NCBI GenBank assembly: GCA_018813815.1
Contig: JAHJAY010000035.1
Span: forward strand, 1-46,127
Reading direction: 5' to 3'
DNA length: 46,127 nt
From: Patescibacteria group bacterium
GTDB lineage: Bacteria > Patescibacteriota > Microgenomatia > UBA1400 > JAHJAY01
Below the pieces are notes generated by a model. The model was given only the letters and a program-made list of their open reading frames with translations, had not been told where the DNA came from and searched no databases. Shown here in pieces: positions 1-7,198 of the stretch. The position numbers and the translations under genes were made by a program. The first letter of the stretch is position 1, and each line of letters starts with the position of its first letter.

Positions 1-1
1 G

Positions 2-106
2 CTTAAGCAGCAAATCTCTTTTCTGCGCTGGTACTTTACTTTCAGCCGGGTTAAAAACAAAGATGATCTTAAGAAATTATGGGACTGCTGGAAGAAGCGG
101 CTATAA
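2..106 (+). CDS. C-terminal fragment of an unknown protein
   Basis: An open frame runs in from the window edge and stops at TAA 104-106, encoding 34 residues that end in WDCWKKRL. The residues are basic and aromatic and look like a real protein tail rather than noise, but nothing identifies the family. It precedes the ABC exporter on the same strand by about 50 bases and may belong to the same transcript. Only the upstream sequence could name it. Confidence 0.4.
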   Translation, partial: LKQQISFLRWYFTFSRVKNKDDLKKLWDCWKKRL

Positions 107-159
107 CTTCGTTTACCAATACATTTCCTTACTTAAACTAATTATTTCGACTTTGAAGA

Positions 160-981
160 ATGAATAAAATGGTCCAAACAATTAACAATATTATTACAGT
201 TAAAAATCTAACTAAGAATTTTAATGGTTTTACTGCTGTTAAAGCAATTGATTTTAAGGTAAAAAAGGGCGAGATTTTTGCTTTTTTAGGACCTAATGGA
301 GCAGGGAAGACTACCACTATTAAAATGTTAACCACCCTGCTTAGGCCAACCAGTGGGAAAATGCGTATCAATGGTTTTGACCCTTTGTCAGAAAAGAATC
401 AAGTAAGGCAATCTTTTGGGATTGTGTTTCAGGATCAGAGCCTGGATGATGAACTGACTGCTTGGGAAAACATGGATTTTCATGGGGTTTTATATAAGTT
501 GCCTAAAGAAATAAGGCATCAGCGAATCAAGGGGTTATTGCAGATAGTTGAATTATGGGAGCGACGCGCTGATTTAGTTAAAACTTTTTCCGGCGGCATG
601 AAGCGCCGCTTGGAAATTGCCCGCGGACTTCTGCATCATCCGCGAATTCTTTTTCTTGATGAACCTACTCTGGGGTTGGATCCTCAAACACGAAATAAAA
701 TCTGGAATTATATTCAAAGATTAAATCAAAAAAAACAGACTACAATATTTTTTACCACTCACTATATGGAGGAGGCGGAGAAAATGGCCCAAACGATTGC
801 CATTATTGACCACGGCAAGATTATTATTCAAGGCAGCGTGGCTGAGTTGAAGCAAAAAACTAAGACTGATTCTTTAGAAAGCGCTTTTATTGCTTTAACC
901 GGTCAGGCAATTCGTCATGAAGCCGCTGATCCCTTAGATAAAATGAGATTGTTTAAGAACAGAAGGGTGTTTAGGAGATAA
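160..981 (+). CDS. ABC transporter ATP-binding protein (DrrA-like exporter type)
   Basis: This is the nucleotide-binding subunit of an ABC exporter; it hydrolyses ATP on the cytoplasmic side to power the membrane partner encoded next. The 273 residues show a Walker A GPNGAGKTT (about 44-52), a signature SGGMKRR (about 144-150), a Walker B ILFLDE followed by PTLGLDP (about 163-174) and a switch histidine in TTHYMEEAE near 200. This pattern, with the short C-terminal extension, matches the DrrA/CcmA class that exports drugs or cell-surface compounds. ATG 169 is a possible alternative start four codons in. The permease begins 4 bases downstream, so the two form an operon. The substrate cannot be read from sequence. 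Confidence 0.9.
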   Translation: MNKMVQTINNIITVKNLTKNFNGFTAVKAIDFKVKKGEIFAFLGPNGAGKTTTIKMLTTLLRPTSGKMRINGFDPLSEKNQVRQSFGIVFQDQSLDDELTAWENMDFHGVLYKLPKEIRHQRIKGLLQIVELWERRADLVKTFSGGMKRRLEIARGLLHHPRILFLDEPTLGLDPQTRNKIWNYIQRLNQKKQTTIFFTTHYMEEAEKMAQTIAIIDHGKIIIQGSVAELKQKTKTDSLESAFIALTGQAIRHEAADPLDKMRLFKNRRVFRR

Positions 982-985
982 AAAG

Positions 986-1732
986 ATGAGCACGATTTAT
1001 ATCCTTTGGCTCAGGCAATTAAAACGCTATTGGCGTTCAAAGCCGAGAATTATTGGCTCTTTAGGTCAGCCAATTCTGTTTTTACTGGCTTTGGGTTTTG
1101 GAATGGGACCAATGTTTGCCAAAGCCGGCGGCGGGAGCTATATTGATTTTTTAGCGCCTGGCGTGATGGCTCAGGCAATTGTGTTTATGGCAATTTTTTC
1201 CGGGGTAGAGCTGATTTGGGATCGCCAGTTTGGATTTTTAAAAGAAACTTTAGTGGCTCCGGTTTCTCGCCTTAATATCATAATTGGCCGGATTTTGGGT
1301 GGATCTACAATTGCCACTTTGCAAGGAATGATTGTATTATTATTAACCCTGTTGATCGGATTCCGGCCAACAAATTTTTTAGCTTTGCCAATGGCAGTAG
1401 TGGTGATGTTTTTAATCTCGCTTTTGTATACTGCTTTGGGAACGGCCATTGCCGCAAATTTAAAAGACTTTCATGGTTTTCAACTGATTATGAATTTTTT
1501 AGTGATGCCTAGTTTTTTCTTATCCGGCGCTTTGTTCCCAATTCAAAATGCGCCCGCTTCATTGCAATTAATTTCCCAAGTTAATCCTTTGACTTATGGA
1601 GTTGACGCTTTAAGGGCAGTTTTAGTCGGCACTGCGCATTTTGGTTTGGCTCAAGACATTTTTATCCTGACGGTAATAGCGGCCGGGTTATTGATAATTG
1701 GCAGTTGGCTTTTTTCCAGAATTCAGGTCTAA
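986..1732 (+). CDS. ABC-2 type transporter permease
   Basis: This is the membrane subunit that partners the preceding ATPase. The 248 residues contain about six hydrophobic segments in the usual ABC-2 arrangement: one near 25-45, then clusters around 60-80, 105-125, 132-155, 170-190 and 222-245. The stretch NFLVMPSFFLSGALFPI is typical of DrrB/NodJ-family permeases. An AGGAG ribosome-binding site overlaps the end of the upstream gene, consistent with coupled translation. Such pairs export lipids, polysaccharide precursors or drugs; which applies here is unknown. Confidence 0.88.
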   Translation: MSTIYILWLRQLKRYWRSKPRIIGSLGQPILFLLALGFGMGPMFAKAGGGSYIDFLAPGVMAQAIVFMAIFSGVELIWDRQFGFLKETLVAPVSRLNIIIGRILGGSTIATLQGMIVLLLTLLIGFRPTNFLALPMAVVVMFLISLLYTALGTAIAANLKDFHGFQLIMNFLVMPSFFLSGALFPIQNAPASLQLISQVNPLTYGVDALRAVLVGTAHFGLAQDIFILTVIAAGLLIIGSWLFSRIQV

Positions 1733-1746
1733 CGATTTAAACTAAA

Positions 1747-1792
1747 TTTACAAACATAAACAGATTAGATATAATAATTTTAAGGAGGTGAT
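1747..1792 (+). promoter_or_regulatory. Strong consensus promoter and full Shine-Dalgarno
   Basis: TTTACA (1747-1752), a 17-base spacer and TATAAT (1770-1775) give a near-consensus sigma-70-type promoter. AAGGAGGTGAT at 1782-1792 is an extended anti-16S complement placed correctly for ATG 1799. Only about 6 bases separate the -10 box from the ribosome-binding site, so the leader is very short. Confidence 0.85.
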
Positions 1793-1798
1793 ATAAAA

Positions 1799-2401
1799 AT
1801 GAAAATTAAAATTGGACTTATAATTTTAATTGGGTTTTTATTGGTTGTACCGACTGCATTGGCGCAGGGACAGGGAAATGGACTTCAACAAAGAGTTCAA
1901 GATCCTGCTGTTCATGAAAGCGTAGCGGTTCTGCCATCGGGCAATCAAGTTCAAAACCAAAATCAGCTTCAAACCAAAAATCAAGGAGACGAGACTCAGC
2001 TGCAAATTGCCAGTCAACACATGGAGCAATTAATGGCAATGGAGGAATGGGGAGGAGAGGTTGGTGTTCAAGTTAAAACTCTTGCCCAAGAACAAGTTCA
2101 GGCCCAAAGTCAGATTCAACAGCAATTAAACAGGCTGGAAGTTAAAACCGGTTTTATGAAAAAACTGTTTGGTCCTGACTATAAAGCGATTAAAAATCTG
2201 AAGCAGCAAATGGAGCAGAATCAAAACAGAATTCAACAATTGCAACAACTGCAAACTCAACTCCAAAATCAAGCTGAAGAAACACAATTGCAATTAGCCA
2301 CTCAAGCATTAGTTAATCAAAATATGGCCCTACAAGAACAAGTTCAGGCAGAAGAACAGGTGGGTAGTGTTTTTGGTTGGTTAATGAGGCTGTTTAATTA
2401 A
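1799..2401 (+). CDS. Secreted glutamine-rich coiled-coil protein
   Basis: I do not recognise a named family. The first 22 residues form a signal peptide (KIKIGLIILIGFLLVVPTALA, then Q). The rest is very rich in Gln and Asn, with repeating QNQ, QLQ and QEQVQAQ blocks that should form amphipathic helices or coiled coils around residues 65-120 and 135-185. A short basic segment (GFMKKLFGPDYKAIKNL) separates the two coils, and the tail GSVFGWLMRLFN is hydrophobic. It has its own strong promoter and ribosome-binding site, so it is probably made in quantity and exported. A cell-surface structural or adhesion role would be a guess. Confidence 0.75.
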   Translation: MKIKIGLIILIGFLLVVPTALAQGQGNGLQQRVQDPAVHESVAVLPSGNQVQNQNQLQTKNQGDETQLQIASQHMEQLMAMEEWGGEVGVQVKTLAQEQVQAQSQIQQQLNRLEVKTGFMKKLFGPDYKAIKNLKQQMEQNQNRIQQLQQLQTQLQNQAEETQLQLATQALVNQNMALQEQVQAEEQVGSVFGWLMRLFN

Positions 2402-2462
2402 TAAAAATTAACAGCTAGCTTGAGGGGTAAAGAGCTATCAGCCCAAGTGCAAAAAATATTGA

Positions 2463-2491
2463 TTGTTTTTTTTAAAGAAAACTGCTAAAAT
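2463..2491 (+). promoter_or_regulatory. Promoter for a leaderless small gene
   Basis: TTGTTT (2463-2468), a 17-base spacer and TAAAAT (2486-2491). Only 10 bases lie between the -10 box and ATG 2502, and no Shine-Dalgarno is present. The ORF-track start (TTG 2463) lies on the -35 element, which argues against it. Confidence 0.6.
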
Positions 2492-2501
2492 AACCGCTAT
2501 T

Positions 2502-2717
2502 ATGGGAAAAGTTTCTAGTAAAAGACGATCGATGGTTTTACACCAGAAACGTCAACGCCGGGATAAGTTGAAAAAACTGCGTCAGGCATATCAGGCGGCT
2601 AAATCAGAGACAGAAAAAGAACGCCTATTAATCAAGGTTAATAAAATTGCCCCCTGGTTATCTAAGGAAGAATTTATTGCCGCCATTAAACCGCTTGCCA
2701 AGCCGTTGGTTTCTTGA
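2502..2717 (+). CDS. Small basic protein, DUF6800-like
   Basis: Starting at ATG 2502 the product is 71 residues: a strongly basic N-terminal helix (KRRSMVLHQKRQRRDKLKKL), a spacer AYQAAKSETEKERLL and a tail containing KIAPWLSKEEF. That layout resembles the small DUF6800-type proteins as I remember them; the match is from memory and uncertain. The charge pattern suggests binding to RNA or the ribosome. The earlier TTG start of the ORF track would sit inside the promoter, so it is rejected. It appears to be transcribed alone as a leaderless mRNA. Confidence 0.6.
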   Translation: MGKVSSKRRSMVLHQKRQRRDKLKKLRQAYQAAKSETEKERLLIKVNKIAPWLSKEEFIAAIKPLAKPLVS

Positions 2718-2727
2718 GGAGCGCCTC

Positions 2728-2757
2728 TTGACAAACCTGGGTAATCTCCTCTAAGCT
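2728..2757 (+). promoter_or_regulatory. Candidate promoter of the 65-residue gene
   Basis: TTGACA (2728-2733) matches the -35 consensus exactly; an 18-base spacer leads to the weaker TAAGCT (2752-2757). The transcript would carry a leader of about 45 bases that includes the short inverted repeat AGATTAAA/TTTAATCT (about 2767-2784), followed by GGGAGGTGA just before ATG 2811. Confidence 0.5.
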
Positions 2758-2810
2758 AACAGAGAAAGATTAAAAATTTAATCTGTCCTTCAAGGGAGGT
2801 GAATAAATTA

Positions 2811-3008
2811 ATGGCTTATTCTTATACTAATTCCAAAAAAGTTACCTATTATCTTCACTATAAAGATGTTACTCTGCGTGGTGGTCGGAAACAGCGGATT
2901 TACTTTTTTGCCCGAGATGAAAGAGATGGTTCACTTGATGCTGTTCCCGCTGGCTACAAAGTGATGGAAACTCAGAGAACCGGTATGCCGGTTTTAAAGA
3001 AAGCTTAA
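2811..3008 (+). CDS. Conserved small protein, 65 residues, function unknown
   Basis: The ORF-track start (GTG 2799) lies inside the Shine-Dalgarno GGGAGGTGA, so ATG 2811 is the real start, giving MAYSYTNSKKVTYYLHYKDV and so on. The protein is compact, with alternating aromatic and charged residues (YYLHYKDVTLRGGRKQRIYFF) suggestive of a small beta-rich fold, and a C-terminal TGMPVLKKA. I have the impression that similar short proteins recur in CPR genomes, but no function is known to me. It has its own promoter and a strong terminator, so it is a monocistronic gene. Confidence 0.7.
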   Translation: MAYSYTNSKKVTYYLHYKDVTLRGGRKQRIYFFARDERDGSLDAVPAGYKVMETQRTGMPVLKKA

Positions 3009-3032
3009 ACTTTTTAAGTTAAAGTTTTAAAG

Positions 3033-3066
3033 AAAGTATCTCGATACTATTTCGAGATACTTTTTA
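3033..3066 (+). terminator. Rho-independent terminator
   Basis: AAAGTATCTCGA (3033-3044) pairs perfectly with TCGAGATACTTT (3052-3063) around a 7-base loop and is followed by T residues. It ends the small plus-strand gene. The convergent glycosyltransferase stop codon (3047-3049) lies in the loop, so the 3' arm also encodes the last residues of that protein. Confidence 0.85.
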
Positions 3067-4228
3067 TTGTATGCTGATAAAGTTTTTCCATTTGAGAAAA
3101 ACTTTTTTTAATGTCATGCTGAAGTGCTGTTTGACGCGCGGCCAGAGACATTTTTTTTCTGGCTTCAGGATTATTCAGCAATGACTGTATTGCTTTGGCT
3201 AGGGAAGCCGCCTGGGGTTTTACCAGTAAACCATTAATGGTATCTTTGATTAGAATTTTTTGTCCAATAGTGTTAGTGGTAATAACGGGTAAGCCGGAAG
3301 CAAGGGTTTCCAGGGAGGTTAAACTTTGATTTTCAATAATTGATGGATTGATCAAAGCAAAACAGCTGGCATATATTTGCGCTAGAATCGGATTGTCATG
3401 GTTGATTTTTCCCGTAAAAACAATGGTTTTATTCAACCCCAGTTTACTGGTTAATTGTTTTAATTTTTTTTCCTGAGCACCGCTGCCTACAATCAGTAAT
3501 TGTTTGTGGGGCTTACGGGTTGTTGCCGCAAAAGCTTTAATTAATAAATTAAGGTTTTTATCATTTTCCAGCCGGCCGCTGAATAGAAAAGTTGGAATTT
3601 CAGGCTTAAGTTTAAACCGGCTGAGCACTTGAGGATTTTTTTTCTTGGGGTGAAAGCGGCTGAGATCAACCCCATTGGAAATTGTTACTACCGGTACTTT
3701 AAGTCCTGAGTTTTTTAGCTGTTGGGTAATTAAAGGATTAGGAACAGTAACAACCTGGCATTTATTATAAATTGTACCAATTTTTGTTAAAATGGCCTTT
3801 TTAGTGGCAATTGATTTATTTAACTGAGATGTTAACCGGCTTTTACTTAATAAATATTCCGGAGTGAAATGATGAGTAATGATAATCGGGGCAGAACTGT
3901 TTTTAGCACCGCTAAAGGGTTTTAATAAAAGAGAGCTTGGATCCTGTAAATGAATAATATCCGGCTGAAAATTATTAATAATGGTTTCAATCTGTTTTTT
4001 TGGTGCTTGCACCACATACCAAAGATTTTTTCGGCTGATTTTAAGGGCTTGGAGATAGTGGATAGTTAGCCCGGGTTTTTTTTCAGCATAGCCCTTACCT
4101 TTAAAAGAGGTGGTAATTACTGCAACCGAGTGTTTTTTCCGGGCAAAATACTCTGCCAGTTGTTGAGCAACAATGCTGACTCCGCAAATATACGGCGGGT
4201 AAACAGCAGTGAAATAAACAATTTTCAT
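3047..4228 (-). CDS. Glycosyltransferase family 4 (GT-B fold)
   Basis: This protein transfers a sugar from a nucleotide donor to a lipid-linked or surface glycan at the inner face of the membrane. The 393 residues begin with MKIVYFTAVYPPYICGVSIVAQQLAEY, the usual N-terminal domain with a Gly-rich acceptor loop. In the C-terminal half, FLFSGRLENDKNLNLLIKAF and the later SLTSLETLASGLPVITT (a variant of the E-x7-E donor site) identify family 4. It overlaps the upstream family-2 enzyme by 4 bases (ATGA), so the two are translated together. Acceptor and donor are unknown. Confidence 0.88.
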   Translation of the reverse strand: MKIVYFTAVYPPYICGVSIVAQQLAEYFARKKHSVAVITTSFKGKGYAEKKPGLTIHYLQALKISRKNLWYVVQAPKKQIETIINNFQPDIIHLQDPSSLLLKPFSGAKNSSAPIIITHHFTPEYLLSKSRLTSQLNKSIATKKAILTKIGTIYNKCQVVTVPNPLITQQLKNSGLKVPVVTISNGVDLSRFHPKKKNPQVLSRFKLKPEIPTFLFSGRLENDKNLNLLIKAFAATTRKPHKQLLIVGSGAQEKKLKQLTSKLGLNKTIVFTGKINHDNPILAQIYASCFALINPSIIENQSLTSLETLASGLPVITTNTIGQKILIKDTINGLLVKPQAASLAKAIQSLLNNPEARKKMSLAARQTALQHDIKKSFSQMEKLYQHTIKSISK

Positions 4229-5055
4229 AAATCAATTATGTCAGCGATTTTATGGTAAAGTATTTTTAATTTTAGCGGCAGCTGGCTTTTTTTCCTGGGT
4301 TTGTCATAGAACCTTCCGCCCAGCATCGGATATTCAGCTAATGGTTCTTGAGCATAACCCTGAAGCAAGCGCATTGCTCCGGTTTTAGTCAGTTTTTGCA
4401 GGAGTTTGAGCTTACCTTCTTTTCTCAGGCGTCGAAAGGAATAGGCGTATTTAGGGTCTTTAAAAAGCTGAAAACGCCCGCCTTGTTTGAAAGCCCTGAT
4501 GGAAAATTCCCGGTCTTCAGCATAAACAATTGATTCATCAAAGCCGCCGATTTTGCTAAAAAAAGCTTTTTTACAGCCGATTAAAGCTCCTAGAGCCATG
4601 GGGGCATCAATGATTTTATCTTGAATTTCACTTGATAAATTTAAAAGGCTGGCTACAGTTTTGTCCTGGGGCTTGGTTGAATCCGGATCCAAATAACAGG
4701 TAAATAGCTGCGGTTTGTTCAATTCCAGGCGGTATTTTATTCCCAATAAAAAGTATGGCGGCAATTGATTATCCGCATCCATAAAAATTAAAATTTTACC
4801 CCGGGCTTTTTTGGCGCCTAAATTACGCTGATGGGCTACATTCCTTTGCCGGCTATTTATAATAGTTAAGCAGGGAAGTTGGCGGGTTAACTTTTTCGCT
4901 TGGGAAATAGTTTTATCGTTTGAATGAGCGTCAACCACAATAACTTCAAAATCACAGTAGCTTTGCCGGGCCAAATCAGCCAGTAGGCGAGGCAGACATT
5001 CTTCTTCATTAAGCGTCGGAATAACAATTGAAAAAAATGGCGTTGATTTTGTCAT
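4225..5055 (-). CDS. Glycosyltransferase family 2 (GT-A fold)
   Basis: This is an inverting nucleotide-sugar glycosyltransferase. The N-terminus FFSIVIPTLNEEECLPRLLADL is the classic family-2 start. DAHSNDKT provides the first Asp and FMDADNQLPP carries the DxD-like metal site (about residues 92-97). YAEDREFSIRAFKQG is the catalytic ED region, and basic segments near the C-terminus may contact the membrane. There is no multi-span membrane region. With the overlapping family-4 enzyme it forms a two-gene surface-glycan unit. The -10 box TATAAT lies 9 bases before its start. Confidence 0.87.
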   Translation of the reverse strand: MTKSTPFFSIVIPTLNEEECLPRLLADLARQSYCDFEVIVVDAHSNDKTISQAKKLTRQLPCLTIINSRQRNVAHQRNLGAKKARGKILIFMDADNQLPPYFLLGIKYRLELNKPQLFTCYLDPDSTKPQDKTVASLLNLSSEIQDKIIDAPMALGALIGCKKAFFSKIGGFDESIVYAEDREFSIRAFKQGGRFQLFKDPKYAYSFRRLRKEGKLKLLQKLTKTGAMRLLQGYAQEPLAEYPMLGGRFYDKPRKKSQLPLKLKILYHKIADIIDL

Positions 5056-5064
5056 GGTTTTGTT

Positions 5065-5104
5065 ATTATAAACTATAGACTTTCATTCAAGAAGGCCTTA
5101 TAGT
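5065..5104. promoter_or_regulatory. Overlapping divergent promoters
   Basis: On the plus strand TAGACT (5076-5081), a 17-base spacer and TATAGT (5099-5104) precede ATG 5113 by 8 bases. On the minus strand TATAAT (5070 down to 5065) precedes the ATG at 5055 by 9 bases, with only a poor -35. The two lie within 40 bases and both predict leaderless mRNAs. Confidence 0.5.
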
Positions 5105-5112
5105 GGGAAAGT

Positions 5113-5736
5113 ATGCAATTTATTAAAAATGTCGCTTTTTTTGGCTTTGCTGATACTAAGCCGGGCGAGCGTCTTTATGATCAGGCCTTTAAAGTCGCTC
5201 AAACTTTGGCTAAAAAGGGTTACGTAATTGTTAATGGCGGCGGTCCTGGGGTGATGGCGGCCTCAACTGCCGGGGCAGAGTCAGTTGGGGGTGAAACTTT
5301 ATCAGTGACTTTTTATCCTAAAGATGCTCCGGGATTTGAGGGACGCTATCCAAAAAACATTACCGACAAGGAGATTAAAACCGGTAATTATATTGAACGC
5401 ATGTTTAAGCTTTTTGAGCATGGCGATATTTATATTATTTTTAAAGGGGGCACGGGGACATTGTCTGAATTTGCCACTGCTTGGTGTTTGAGCCGGCTTT
5501 ATTATGGTTCCCATAAGCCGTTCATTCTTTATGGCGATCATTGGAAAAAATTAATCAGGGTTTTTAAAGAAAACATGCTTTTACGGGGTGAAGAAAACAA
5601 AATTTTTAAGATTGTTGATTCGACTAAAGAAGTTCTGGAGGCAATTGATGTTTTTGAGGATAATTTCGAAAAACGTTTAAAAAAATATTTAGGCAACAAA
5701 GACGAACGGGCTTTTATGGAGGGAGGCTTGCGGTGA
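5113..5736 (+). CDS. LOG-family (lysine decarboxylase-like) nucleotide phosphoribohydrolase
   Basis: Members of this Rossmann-fold family hydrolyse nucleoside 5'-monophosphates to free base and ribose 5-phosphate. The family signature is visible: VNGGGPGVMAASTAGA near residues 38-53, and FKGGTGTLSEFATAW near 115-129, which matches the PGGxGTxxE motif except that Lys replaces Pro. It is the first gene of an overlapping operon with RpiB-like and Rpe-like enzymes, which supports a role in releasing ribose 5-phosphate. Old annotations call such proteins lysine decarboxylases, which is wrong for the family. The base specificity cannot be read here. Confidence 0.8.
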   Translation: MQFIKNVAFFGFADTKPGERLYDQAFKVAQTLAKKGYVIVNGGGPGVMAASTAGAESVGGETLSVTFYPKDAPGFEGRYPKNITDKEIKTGNYIERMFKLFEHGDIYIIFKGGTGTLSEFATAWCLSRLYYGSHKPFILYGDHWKKLIRVFKENMLLRGEENKIFKIVDSTKEVLEAIDVFEDNFEKRLKKYLGNKDERAFMEGGLR

Positions 5737-6182
5737 TTTTTTTAGCAGCTGATGCTAGGGGTTTTGATTTAAAAGAAAAAATCAAAGTTTGGCTTAAAGA
5801 TTGGGGTCAAGATTATCAAGATTTGGGAGCGGCAACCATTAAGCCGGGTGATGATTTTCCTGACTATGCTTTTCCCTTGGCTGAGGCAGTAGTTGAAAAC
5901 CAAGCCTTAGGTATTGTTATTTGCGGCACCGGTAATGGTATGGTGATGGCAGTTAATAAGGTTAAAGGTGCCAGGGGAGGTTTAGGGATTAACCCCGAAC
6001 AAGTCGCCTGGTCAAAAAAAGCTGATTTTATGAATATTTTAGCCTTAGCGGTTAGGTTTACTAATGAAGTGGAAGCTAAGGCGATGGTTAAGGTTTTTTT
6101 AGAAACTGATTTTGTTAATGAACCGCGTTATCAGCGGCGTTTTGATAAAATAAAAAAATATGAAGAAAGGAGCTTAAAATGA
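5733..6182 (+). CDS. RpiB/LacAB-family sugar-phosphate isomerase, altered active site
   Basis: RpiB enzymes interconvert ribose 5-phosphate and ribulose 5-phosphate. The GTG start overlaps the stop of the LOG gene and has GGAGG upstream. The catalytic Cys (C64, VICGTGNG) and Thr66 are present, as are the phosphate-binding Arg residues in PRYQRRFDKI (132-140). Two conserved histidines are not: the usual DHAG is DARG (A8), and the usual REHNDANVL is KKADFMNIL (A97). The second His normally opens the sugar ring. The protein may therefore prefer open-chain or different substrates, so I give no rpiB symbol. Confidence 0.78.
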   Translation: MIFLAADARGFDLKEKIKVWLKDWGQDYQDLGAATIKPGDDFPDYAFPLAEAVVENQALGIVICGTGNGMVMAVNKVKGARGGLGINPEQVAWSKKADFMNILALAVRFTNEVEAKAMVKVFLETDFVNEPRYQRRFDKIKKYEERSLK

Positions 6183-7198
6183 TTCGGGTTGGCATTAATG
6201 GCTTTGGCCGCATGGGCCGTTTGTTTTTAAGGCGGGCTTTAGAAGAAAAAGCCGGTTTTAAAGTTGTGGCGGTTAATACTTCGGGCCGGATGGAAATAGC
6301 GGGCTGGGCGCAGCTTTTTGAATATGATACGGTTTATCATCGCTATGCCGGCGAAATGAAGACTGATGATAAAGCAATGATTATTGACGGTCAAAAAATT
6401 GCGGTTTTGGCTGAAAGGAATCCTCAACAAATTCCTTGGGGCGATTATGGCGTTGAATTAGTAGTGGAAGCGACCGGCGCTTTCCGTAAAGAATCAGAAC
6501 TGCGCTGGCATCTCCGGGATACGGTTAAGCGAGTTTTGCTTACAGCGCCGGCGAAAGAGGGGCAAGTGCCAATGTATTTATTAGGTATTAATGATGATCA
6601 TTTGGGCGAGGCTGAAATTTGGAGCAACGCTTCTTGCACCACTAACTGTGTAGCACCGGTTACTCAGGTAATTCAGCGGAGTTTTAAAATTCTTAAATCA
6701 ATGATGACAACAGTTCATGCGGTTACTTCAGATCAGAGGTTGTTGGATAATTCCCACAAAGATTTGCGGCGGGCTCGTGCCGGCGCTTGGAATATTGTGC
6801 CCACCAGCACTGGGGCGGCTCAGGCTACCGGAGCAGTAATTCCTGAGGTTAAAGGGATTTTTACCGGTTTATGTATGCGGGTTCCGGTGCCGACAGGCAG
6901 TGTGTGTGATTTTACTTTTTTAGTTAAGCGAAAAACTACTAAAAGCGAGGTTAATAAGGCGTTTGTTGAAGCCAGTAAAAGCCCGGGCTACCTGGGTATT
7001 TTAACTGTCAGCCAAGCACCGTTGGTTTCCAGTGATGTGATTGGCAGTTCTGCTTCAGCCATTGTTGATTTATCATTAACTCAAGTGGTTGTTGATGATT
7101 TGGTTAAAGTCATAGCTTGGTATGATAATGAATGGGGTTATGTTTGCCGTTTGGTTGATCAGATAGAGTTAGTGGCTAAAAAGCTCAAACAGGAATGA
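6179..7198 (+). CDS. gap: Glyceraldehyde-3-phosphate dehydrogenase, type I
   Basis: This enzyme oxidises glyceraldehyde 3-phosphate with phosphate to 1,3-bisphosphoglycerate, or runs in reverse for gluconeogenesis. Its 339 residues begin with VGINGFGRMGR (dinucleotide fold), have the catalytic Cys153 in SNASCTTNC, and end with WYDNEWGYVCRLVDQI, all standard. After the second beta strand the sequence is NTSGRM (33-38) where NAD-specific enzymes have NDLTD; loss of that Asp resembles plastid NADP-using forms. It overlaps both neighbours by 4 bases. PGK lies in a separate operon about 6.5 kb away. Confidence 0.95.
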   Translation: MIRVGINGFGRMGRLFLRRALEEKAGFKVVAVNTSGRMEIAGWAQLFEYDTVYHRYAGEMKTDDKAMIIDGQKIAVLAERNPQQIPWGDYGVELVVEATGAFRKESELRWHLRDTVKRVLLTAPAKEGQVPMYLLGINDDHLGEAEIWSNASCTTNCVAPVTQVIQRSFKILKSMMTTVHAVTSDQRLLDNSHKDLRRARAGAWNIVPTSTGAAQATGAVIPEVKGIFTGLCMRVPVPTGSVCDFTFLVKRKTTKSEVNKAFVEASKSPGYLGILTVSQAPLVSSDVIGSSASAIVDLSLTQVVVDDLVKVIAWYDNEWGYVCRLVDQIELVAKKLKQE

